Source: Flammeovirgaceae bacterium | GTDB lineage: Bacteria; Bacteroidota; Bacteroidia; Cytophagales; Cyclobacteriaceae | Reading direction: 5' to 3' | Assembly (NCBI GenBank): GCA_947457025.1 | Contig: CANGUI010000011.1 | Location: 1 to 16,111, forward strand | Length of the DNA: 16,111 nt | Shown: piece after piece, positions 8,016-14,496 of the stretch | Layout: each line of letters starts with the position of its first letter | Position numbering within the stretch: position 1 is the stretch's first letter | Program-made: the position numbers and the translations under genes | Notes under the pieces: generated by a model | What the model was told of the DNA's origin: nothing | Seen by the model: the letters and a program-made list of their open reading frames with translations, nothing else | Database searches by the model: none

Positions 8016-8807
8016 ATGATTGAAACCACTACTGACCGGATGCGCAAAGTTAAAAGCATTTTGGTCACGCAGGAAGCGCCCACCGACCCCAACTCCCCTT
8101 ACTACAAACTGGCTGAAAAATTTAATCTCAAAATCGATTTTCGCCCCTTCATTCAGGTAGAGCCTGTGCCGGTACGTGAGTTTCGAAAGCAGAAAGTTGA
8201 GATTCTGGCCCATACCGCCGTCATCCTCACCAGCCGCAATGCGGTCGACCATTTTTTTGAAATATGCCGTGAACTGAAACTGGAAGTGCCTCCGGAAATG
8301 AAGTATTTCTGCATTTCCGAGCAGACGGCGAACTACCTCCAGAAATATATTGTCATCCGCAAACGGAAAATTTTTGCCGGGCAGAAAGACACCAAAGACC
8401 TCCTCGACCTGATCAAAAAACACAAGGGTGAGAAATACCTGTTTGCCTGCTCGGATATCCGAAAAAACGATATCCCCGAGTTTCTGAAAGCACACCACAT
8501 TGAATTTACCGAAGCGGTCATCCATCACACCGTTGCAGCCAACCTTACTGACCTGAAGAATGTCTACTACGATGTTCTCGCGTTTTTCAGTCCTTCGGGG
8601 ATTCACTCATTGTTTGCCAACTTCCCGGATTTCAAGCAAAACAATACCCGTTTGGCAGCCTTCGGAGCGACAACCGCCAAGGCCGTGCGCGATGCCGGGC
8701 TAATCCTCGATATTGAGGCCCCCCAGCCTAATGCCCCCTCCATGACTGGAGCTCTTGAACTGTACATCAGGAAAGCTAACGGGCTTAAGGGATTCACGGG
8801 CAAGTGA
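8016..8807 (+). CDS. hemD: Uroporphyrinogen-III synthase (HemD) family protein
   Basis: HemD closes hydroxymethylbilane into uroporphyrinogen III with inversion of ring D, in cytoplasmic heme biosynthesis. The 263-residue product has the usual length and the weak but recognisable family pattern: an opening strand ILVTQEAP, VILTSRNAVDHFF near the first domain, a central hinge, FACSDIRKNDIPEFL, VLAFFSPSGIHSLF, and AAFGATTAKAVRDAGL close to the C-terminus. HemD sequences diverge strongly, so the family call rests on these short stretches and on length. An alternative start is the ATG at 8040, which would put the first strand (KSILVTQ) nearer the N-terminus. It follows the DUF4271 gene by 15 bases and precedes the secretion operon. 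Whether it is the cell's main HemD or a specialised paralogue cannot be told here. Confidence 0.82.
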   Translation: MIETTTDRMRKVKSILVTQEAPTDPNSPYYKLAEKFNLKIDFRPFIQVEPVPVREFRKQKVEILAHTAVILTSRNAVDHFFEICRELKLEVPPEMKYFCISEQTANYLQKYIVIRKRKIFAGQKDTKDLLDLIKKHKGEKYLFACSDIRKNDIPEFLKAHHIEFTEAVIHHTVAANLTDLKNVYYDVLAFFSPSGIHSLFANFPDFKQNNTRLAAFGATTAKAVRDAGLILDIEAPQPNAPSMTGALELYIRKANGLKGFTGK

Positions 8808-8893
8808 TTAGAAACCGAGCCTTTTTATTACACTTTAATAGCTGATATTATTTTGCATCGTAAAAATTACGCTATATTTATAGCTTTCTAATC
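8806..8893. repeat. 9-bp inverted repeat bracketing the porP/sprF promoter region
   Basis: GATTAGAAA at 8806-8814 and its exact reverse complement TTTCTAATC at 8885-8893 sit at the two edges of the gap, with 70 bases between them. The left copy overlaps the hemD stop codon; the right copy lies where transcription should begin. It could be a paired operator or chance in AT-rich DNA. Confidence 0.35.
8851..8880 (+). promoter_or_regulatory. Probable promoter of porP/sprF-like gene (TTTTG-17-TATATTTA)
   Basis: In the 93-base AT-rich gap before the porP/sprF-like gene, TTTTG at 8851-8855 lies 17 bases upstream of TATATTTA at 8873-8880, a seven-of-eight match to TAnnTTTG. Initiation would fall about 10-15 bases before the GTG start, leaving a very short leader. 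Confidence 0.5.
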
Positions 8894-8900
8894 GGGTAAA

Positions 8901-9848
8901 GTGAAGAAACTGGGTCATATCGTGTTCTTTGGCTTGGTGGGGTTGGTGGCCAACGCCCAGCAAGACCCCCAATTCACCCAGTTCATGTTCAACACCTTGT
9001 ACTATAACCCGGGTTTTGCCGGATCCGAAGGTGTTACAAAAGCGACCATTTTACACCGTAGCCAGTGGCTCGGCTATCAGCCCACCTTTGGCGGAGGAGG
9101 TGCACCCACAACCCAGATCGTTTCTTTTACAACACCCATTTATAAACTGAACAGCGGTTTCGGTGCCTACATCGTAAATGATCGACTTGGCCCACAAAAT
9201 AATCTTGAAGCACAAGCTACCTATGCCTACCACCTGGGCATCAAAGAAAGTAAATTAAGTCTGGGAGTTCGTTTGGGCATTTATTCCCAGTCTATCAACT
9301 TCAACCTTTACCGACCCATACAGGATTCAGATCCTTTGTTGCAGGCTGGGGGCCGTGAGTCGCAGGTTCGCCCGGATCTCTCGGTCGGAGCGTTTTTTCG
9401 CAAAGAAAAATTTTATGCAGGAGCGAGTTTTAACCATCTGATCAAATCTGAGTTTGACTTTGGCGTTGGTCAGCGAAATGCGCTCCAGAATCACATGTAT
9501 GTAACAGGAGGCTATTTTTATGAGGTGAACTTTGACCTAAAATTTCAGTTTGTGGGCCTTGTTAAAACCGATTTCACCAAAACATCCTTTGACTTAGGTG
9601 CACTGGCATATCTGAAAGATACGATGTGGGGAGGTCTGAGCTTCAGGCAAGCAGAAGCAGCCATCGTGATGTTGGGTTACAGCTTTCTGAAAGATAAGTC
9701 TTTGCGAGTGGGATACGCGCTTGATTATGTCATCCAGGACCAAAGAGCGAAGCAACCCACTTCGCATGAATTTATGATTTCCTACGAATTGCCGGTGAAT
9801 CCGGGGAGCGGTAAGAAGGTGGTCCGTACCCCCAGGTATCGGCATTAA
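8901..9848 (+). CDS. PorP/SprF family type IX secretion outer-membrane protein
   Basis: PorP/SprF proteins are outer-membrane beta-barrels of about 300 residues that accompany the type IX secretion system; PorP is needed for secretion in Porphyromonas, and SprF supports export of the adhesin SprB in Flavobacterium. The 315-residue product starts from a GTG, with a signal peptide MKKLGHIVFFGLVGLVANA cleaved before QQ. It continues with the family hallmark QDPQFTQFMFNTLYYNPGFAG (about 21-41), followed by alternating amphipathic strands (TTPIYKLNSGFGAYIVND, AQATYAYHLGIK, YSFLKDKSLRVGYALDYV) typical of a barrel. Its place directly upstream of gldK matches the porP-K-L-M-N order of Porphyromonas. 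Genomes of this group usually carry many paralogues, so I do not choose between porP and sprF. Confidence 0.93.
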   Translation: MKKLGHIVFFGLVGLVANAQQDPQFTQFMFNTLYYNPGFAGSEGVTKATILHRSQWLGYQPTFGGGGAPTTQIVSFTTPIYKLNSGFGAYIVNDRLGPQNNLEAQATYAYHLGIKESKLSLGVRLGIYSQSINFNLYRPIQDSDPLLQAGGRESQVRPDLSVGAFFRKEKFYAGASFNHLIKSEFDFGVGQRNALQNHMYVTGGYFYEVNFDLKFQFVGLVKTDFTKTSFDLGALAYLKDTMWGGLSFRQAEAAIVMLGYSFLKDKSLRVGYALDYVIQDQRAKQPTSHEFMISYELPVNPGSGKKVVRTPRYRH

Positions 9849-9899
9849 ACCTATTTTTTTGGGATTTTAGCCGAAAATACTCAACTTGAAAGCCGATTC

Positions 9900-9932
9900 T
9901 TTGAAAAGAAAAGATAAAAACAAATAACTTTA
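9900..9932 (+). promoter_or_regulatory. Possible promoter of gldK (TTTG-21-TAACTTTA)
   Basis: TTTG at 9900-9903 and TAACTTTA at 9925-9932 (seven of eight to TAnnTTTG) are 21 bases apart in the 129-base gap before gldK. The predicted leader is about 40 bases and includes an 8-bp palindrome CACTAGTG and a run of nine A residues. This would let gldKLMN be transcribed separately from the porP/sprF-like gene. Confidence 0.45.
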
Positions 9933-9977
9933 GGGTCCGGTTCGTTCACTAGTGCGAGTTGGAAAAAAAAAGCTGCT

Positions 9978-11075
9978 ATGACAAAAAAGACGATTTCAAA
10001 AAGTTGGTTCTATTTTTCTTTAGTCGTTGTGGCTGCAACGCTAGGCGGTTGCGGCCTTCTCGGGATCGGGGGCGGCAAAGGCGGAGATGGGGGAGAATTG
10101 GTAGGGGTACCTGACCGCGAAGGGTGGGTCATGGTCAATCCCTTTGGTATGGTGCCGATTCCGGCTGGCACCTTCCACATGGGTCAAACTGATGAAGACC
10201 CGGCCTCCACTCAAATCAATTTTAACAAACAGGTGACCATCGGCCAATTCTACATGGACGACACGGAGATCACGAATAACGAATATCGACAATTCACCAA
10301 TTTCTTTTTAGTCGACAACAGTGCCATTGAAGGCTTTGCTACTGTTAGTACCGAAGAATTCAAACAGAAGTACTACCCGGACACGACCGTTTGGGTTCGC
10401 GATTTTGCCCACCACATGGGTGATCCGGTTCAGGATTACTACTATTGGCACCCCGGCTACGATAAATATCCCGTGGTGGGGATAAACTGGAATGCAGCCA
10501 CGTTTTTTGCTACCTGGCGCACAGCCTACCTGAATGAATACCGCAAATCAATCGGTGAGTTTCCAATGCCTGATTTCAGACTTCCGTCCGAGGCAGAATG
10601 GGAGTACGCGTCCCGCGGCGGGCGTGACATGGTGAAGTACCCCTGGGGCAATCCGTATATCCGCAACGCGAAAGGGTGTATGTTGGCCAACTTTAAACCG
10701 GGCCGTGGAAATTTCTATGATGACGGATTTGCTTATGCGGCTCCTGTCCAGGAATATTTCCCGAACGACTATGGGCTGTTCGATATGGCAGGTAACGTAT
10801 CCGAGTGGTGTCTGGATGATTTTAATCCTGCCGCCGTACCTACTGTCTGGGATTTGAACCCACAATACATTGATGACCGAACTAATCCTGAGAGCAAAAG
10901 ATTCAATGCAAAAATCCCTCCCAAGAAAGTCATCCGTGGCGGATCGTGGAAGGATGTAGCCTATTACCTGGAAACCGGAACGCGCACATATGAGTACCGC
11001 GATTCAGTTCGGGCCTACATCGGTTTCCGGTGTGCACTCACCCACCTGGGCCGCTCATCGGGAACGGAATTTTAA
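9978..11075 (+). CDS. gldK: GldK, T9SS ring lipoprotein with FGE-sulfatase fold
   Basis: GldK (PorK) is an outer-membrane lipoprotein that forms the periplasmic ring of the type IX secretion system with GldN. The 365-residue product has a lipoprotein signal with lipobox LGGC (C25), then a glycine-rich linker (GGGKGGDGGE) and a formylglycine-generating-enzyme/sulfatase-modifying (FGE) fold at about 57-356. Fold landmarks are MVPIPAGTFHMG, DDTEITNNEYRQF, RLPSEAEWEYASRGG, YPWGNPY, YGLFDMAGNVSEWC, VIRGGSW and AYIGFRCA. In this family the fold is structural rather than catalytic. It is shorter than the Flavobacterium and Porphyromonas proteins as I remember them (about 460-490 residues), mostly because little follows the FGE domain. 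The related GldJ has the same fold, but the neighbouring gldLMN make this GldK. Confidence 0.95.
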   Translation: MTKKTISKSWFYFSLVVVAATLGGCGLLGIGGGKGGDGGELVGVPDREGWVMVNPFGMVPIPAGTFHMGQTDEDPASTQINFNKQVTIGQFYMDDTEITNNEYRQFTNFFLVDNSAIEGFATVSTEEFKQKYYPDTTVWVRDFAHHMGDPVQDYYYWHPGYDKYPVVGINWNAATFFATWRTAYLNEYRKSIGEFPMPDFRLPSEAEWEYASRGGRDMVKYPWGNPYIRNAKGCMLANFKPGRGNFYDDGFAYAAPVQEYFPNDYGLFDMAGNVSEWCLDDFNPAAVPTVWDLNPQYIDDRTNPESKRFNAKIPPKKVIRGGSWKDVAYYLETGTRTYEYRDSVRAYIGFRCALTHLGRSSGTEF

Positions 11076-11139
11076 TTGTTGATTTATCTTTTTACCTTTA
11101 TACAACTTATCAATTGGAAACTTTAAATCCTAAACTAAA

Positions 11140-11955
11140 ATGAGCAAGAAAAAAGGCGGATTCTCTCATCTCCTTTATAAAACTATCATGCCCAAGGTAT
11201 ATGGTATCGGGGCGGCAGTGGTAATTGTGGGAGCTCTCTTCAAAATCTTACACTTAACCGGTGCCGATCTGATGCTGACAGTCGGGCTTCTTGTAGAAGC
11301 AGGTATATTCTTCCTTAGTGCGTTCGAGCCTGCGCACAAAGAGCCCGAGTGGGAGAAAGTATATCCGGAATTAAGTGAGGACTACGAGGGTGCTGTTCAG
11401 GCAACCCCCCGAATCACCAATCGGCCTGGCCCTGGAGAGTCTCCGTTGCTCAAGATCGATGAAATGCTGAAAACAGCAAAAGTAGACCAAAACCTGCTGG
11501 ATAATCTCGGCAAGGGTCTTACTAATCTCGCAACCTCGGCCAGCCAGATGAATAACTTGTCGAATGCGGCTGTGGCAACCAACGAGTACGCTGCGAATGT
11601 TAAGGCTGCAGCGACTTCACTAGTCGAAATGAATAAATCCTACGGCAGTGCCATGACTGCCGTGAAGGCGATGGCAGATGCATCAAAGGATACGGGTGAG
11701 TACCACAAGCAGATGCAGGCTGTAACGAAAAATCTGGCCGCTCTTAACTCCGTATATGAAATGGAGTTGAAAGATGCCGACAGCCACGTGAAGAACATGA
11801 ATAAGTTCTATGAGAGCCTGACCGGAGCCATGAATGGTCTTACCAAAGTGGGCGACAACACCACCAAGTTCACAAACGAACTCGGCAAGCTTACCGACAA
11901 CCTGACCACCCTCAATAAGGTGTATGGCAGTATGCTCACAGCCATGAAAGGCTAA
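11140..11955 (+). CDS. gldL: GldL, proton-channel subunit of the T9SS motor
   Basis: GldL (PorL) forms the inner-membrane pentamer that, with GldM, turns proton flow into rotation to drive type IX secretion and gliding. The 271-residue product has two N-terminal membrane helices (about 19-39 and 43-62) and a long cytoplasmic helical tail. Residues matching those shown to matter in Flavobacterium johnsoniae are present: Y21, K35 and H38 in the first helix (VYGIGAAVVIVGALFKILH) and E53 in the second (LLVEAGIFFLSAFEP). The tail contains four copies of an N-x-x-Y motif at N165, N203, N221 and N259, the last as LNKVYGSMLTAM. It lies 64 bases after gldK and 56 before gldM, with no terminator between them. 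Confidence 0.96.
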   Translation: MSKKKGGFSHLLYKTIMPKVYGIGAAVVIVGALFKILHLTGADLMLTVGLLVEAGIFFLSAFEPAHKEPEWEKVYPELSEDYEGAVQATPRITNRPGPGESPLLKIDEMLKTAKVDQNLLDNLGKGLTNLATSASQMNNLSNAAVATNEYAANVKAAATSLVEMNKSYGSAMTAVKAMADASKDTGEYHKQMQAVTKNLAALNSVYEMELKDADSHVKNMNKFYESLTGAMNGLTKVGDNTTKFTNELGKLTDNLTTLNKVYGSMLTAMKG

Positions 11956-12011
11956 GGAGGCTGATTAAGAACAGATCAAAGAATTTTTCTGAACGCATAA
12001 ACAAATAGATC

Positions 12012-13604
12012 ATGGCAGGTGGTAAGGAAACACCGAGGCAAAAGATGGTTGGTATGATGTACCTGGTGCTAACTGCACTGCTGGCCCTCCAGGTAAGTAG
12101 TGCCGTTCTTGAGAAATTTGCCATTATTAATGTAACATTGGAAGAGCTAGCTACCGATTCGGAAGAAGCGAATGCTGCTCAGACGGCGTCTATAGTTGAG
12201 GCAGGAAAGGGGAAGTCGAACCCCAAGGTAATTAAGGCTGTGGAGAATGCACAGAAGGTCCGGACCCTCACCAAGGAGACCATTGAGCATACCAACGGAC
12301 TGAAGGCTAAAATGCTGGCGGTAACCGGTGAGAAAGAGGTAAACAAGAAGTTCATTGACAATCATGGTAGCGACGTGGCAACCATGATGGTTACGGGCCC
12401 GGATGGGAAAGAGTACGTGAAGCGATTAAAAGACTATGTTGCGAAATTGAAAGAGTACACCGGCCTGGAATTTGAACCACTTGTGAAAAGTGAAAGTGAG
12501 ATGCCTTTTTTTGACCCGGAACAATCAAGCATCGACCGGGAGTTCATCGATTTCACATTCCACAACACGCCACCCATTGCAGCACTTTCATCTGTACTTG
12601 AGATGCAAACAGAAATCTATGCTTACGAGTCCCGCGCGCTGGAGCATTTGGCTAAAGAGGCTGATGCCGGAAACGTTAAATTCGACAAAATCATCCCTAT
12701 GGTGCGGCCTATATCTTCTGTAGTTGCTGCGGGCGCCAAGTACGAAGCAGATATGTTCATCACGGCTTCAAAGGAAGGTTTGACACCCGATATGTTTCGG
12801 AATGGTCAAAAATTGCCCGTACAAGAAGATCCTGATACGAAGATCATGGTCGGAAAAGTTAGTTTTCTCGCATCAGCTAGCTCATACGATGCCCAAAATC
12901 AGTCGAAGCAAACCTATGAAGCCGAAATCCGTCTTGGAGACAGCCCCGACCAGACTTATAAAAGAAAGATTGATTTCGTTGTCGTTAAGCCCGTCATCCG
13001 CGTAACAACGGGTAACCGGCCCACGCTTTATCTGAATTGTGGTAACTCAGTAAATTTTGAGGTGCCGTCTCTCGGCACCGATTTTAATCCGTCGTTCTCT
13101 GCCAAAGGTGCGGAGGTTGTTAAAGGGGATAAGCCCGGCAAAGTGACTATTATCCCGAAAGAGCGTAAAGTGGCTATCACACTAGCTAATGCGGGTGCTA
13201 CATTAGGCACTGAAGATTTCGACGTGAAGCCCATTCCTCGTCCGCGCTTCATCGCTCGCGATAACCAGGGAAAAGATATTGACCTCAAAAATGGAATTAA
13301 GGGAACGTCTACCACAGGTATTCGGATCTCAGCGGATCCGGATGAGAACTTCAAGAACGAAGTGCCCAAAGACGCGGTATATCGGATCCGTTTAATGGAA
13401 GTTAGTCTGGCACGTGGCACGTCACTCGTTGCATCGATCAAGCCTACCTCTGAGTCGATCGACTTGACACCATGGAGGTCTCAAATGCGGCCGGGTGACC
13501 GGATCGTGGTAACGATTACAACCGTTGTTCGCCGGACCTTTCAAAATGAGGATGAGAAGGTAGGTGTATATCCATCCGATCTTATTTCGATTCCAATTCA
13601 ATAG
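12012..13604 (+). CDS. gldM: GldM, periplasm-spanning T9SS motor subunit
   Basis: GldM (PorM) dimers sit inside the GldL pentamer by a single membrane helix and extend through the periplasm to contact the GldK/GldN ring. The 530-residue product has the family's usual length and begins MAGGKETPRQKMVGMMYLVL. R9, the conserved arginine that faces GldL's glutamate, lies just ahead of one membrane helix at about 12-34. A helical domain follows (about 35-230, with NVTLEELATDSEEANAAQ), then beta-rich domains with VSFLASASSYDAQNQ, NRPTLYLNCGNSVNFEVP and a C-terminal domain ending in SIPIQ. This agrees with the four-domain periplasmic structure known for the family. It is seven bases from gldN. Confidence 0.96.
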   Translation: MAGGKETPRQKMVGMMYLVLTALLALQVSSAVLEKFAIINVTLEELATDSEEANAAQTASIVEAGKGKSNPKVIKAVENAQKVRTLTKETIEHTNGLKAKMLAVTGEKEVNKKFIDNHGSDVATMMVTGPDGKEYVKRLKDYVAKLKEYTGLEFEPLVKSESEMPFFDPEQSSIDREFIDFTFHNTPPIAALSSVLEMQTEIYAYESRALEHLAKEADAGNVKFDKIIPMVRPISSVVAAGAKYEADMFITASKEGLTPDMFRNGQKLPVQEDPDTKIMVGKVSFLASASSYDAQNQSKQTYEAEIRLGDSPDQTYKRKIDFVVVKPVIRVTTGNRPTLYLNCGNSVNFEVPSLGTDFNPSFSAKGAEVVKGDKPGKVTIIPKERKVAITLANAGATLGTEDFDVKPIPRPRFIARDNQGKDIDLKNGIKGTSTTGIRISADPDENFKNEVPKDAVYRIRLMEVSLARGTSLVASIKPTSESIDLTPWRSQMRPGDRIVVTITTVVRRTFQNEDEKVGVYPSDLISIPIQ

Positions 13605-13611
13605 TAATGTC

Positions 13612-14496
13612 ATGAGGAAGCTACTGGGAATTTTTGTTTGTACGCTCGGCTCTCTTGCTGTTGTCGGTCAGGAGACGGAGTTACAGTACAATCCAACATC
13701 TTCACTTGGAATACCCCGTTACGAGCAGATGTACAAAGTGCGTGTCTGGCGTGCTGTTGATTTACTTGAGAAGCAGAATAAGGGTTTTTTTGCGAGGGGC
13801 AATGAAATCACCAAGTTGCTGTTGAGCGCAATTAACTCAGGAGAGCTGGCCGATATTTATGAGAATGATTCCCTCACCAAGAAACTTGACAAGGCTACTC
13901 TTCAGGAAAAACTCGTGGCTTCAAAAGCGGATCCCTCTTTTACCGAGTGGGATCCCAACAGAGATTATTATACGCAAGACGTAGCTATCGTGAGTGGTAA
14001 ATACTATGAGGCGCAACAGGATAATAAAGGGAAGAACCCGACTACGTCGCCGGATGATTGGAGTGAAACGACTAGGGGTAAAGCTGTAAACGTTATCCCG
14101 AGCCAGATATTCCTGATGAAGATTGTGGAGGACGTGATTTTTGATAAGCGGAGATCACGGCTCTACTACGATATGCTTGCTATTGGTTTCTTTCTGTTTG
14201 ACGACAACGCGAATGTCTTCAAGCCTATTGGTTGGGCCAAGTACAAGGATCTGGAGCGGGTATTTCGAAACCACCCGGAAGAGGCAATTTGGGTTAATCG
14301 GTACAACACGTCGGAAAACCGAAATTATGCGGATGCTTTTCTGCTGAGGCTATTTAAGGGTACGATAGAAAAAATTGAGAATCCAGATGATAACGATATC
14401 TTCTCTATCTACTCAAATCGCAAGGAGGCTGTGATGGCCATGGAGTGGGAAGAGATTAAGCTCATGGAGCGCGAGCACAACCTTTGGGATTATTGA
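13612..14496 (+). CDS. gldN: GldN, T9SS ring protein, with a carbohydrate-binding-module-like insert
   Basis: GldN (PorN) is a periplasmic protein that binds GldK to form the ring under the outer membrane. The 294-residue product has a signal peptide (MRKLLGIFVCTLGSLAVVG), an N-terminal helical part (YEQMYKVRVWRAVDLLEKQN), and a normal C-terminal core with SQIFLMKIVEDVIFDKRRSRLYY, FRNHPEEAIWVNRYN and the ending MEREHNLWDY. This resembles the DFEHDMWNY ending of Flavobacterium GldN. Between them, residues about 112-151 carry an aromatic/glycine pattern like a family 5/12 carbohydrate-binding module, which I do not expect in this family. The frame could start further upstream inside gldM, but MRKLLGIFV at 13612 gives a proper signal peptide seven bases after the gldM stop. 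Its stop overlaps the convergent uvrC stop region by seven bases. Confidence 0.92.
   Translation: MRKLLGIFVCTLGSLAVVGQETELQYNPTSSLGIPRYEQMYKVRVWRAVDLLEKQNKGFFARGNEITKLLLSAINSGELADIYENDSLTKKLDKATLQEKLVASKADPSFTEWDPNRDYYTQDVAIVSGKYYEAQQDNKGKNPTTSPDDWSETTRGKAVNVIPSQIFLMKIVEDVIFDKRRSRLYYDMLAIGFFLFDDNANVFKPIGWAKYKDLERVFRNHPEEAIWVNRYNTSENRNYADAFLLRLFKGTIEKIENPDDNDIFSIYSNRKEAVMAMEWEEIKLMEREHNLWDY
13945..14064 (+). other. CBM5/12-like segment encoded inside gldN
   Basis: Codons for GldN residues about 112-151. The segment opens at W113 and runs through Y119-Y120, D123-V124, G129, Y131-Y132, E133-A134, G140, P143 and W150. That order (W, aromatic, D-V, G-x-Y-x-A, G-x-x-P, W) is the residue pattern of small chitin-binding/CBM5/12 modules, which are also found in phage and cell-surface proteins. 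No cysteines are present. The assignment is by pattern only. Confidence 0.5.

Noticed and set aside
9938..9962. Two GTT-containing half-sites before gldK as a LytTR binding pair
   Set aside because: The flanking bases match the consensus poorly and the 18-base spacing is shorter than the roughly two helical turns usual for LytTR repeats.
13564..13611. Upstream start for gldN inside gldM
   Set aside because: It would place 16 unrelated residues before a good signal peptide; the ATG at 13612 directly yields MRKLLGIFV.
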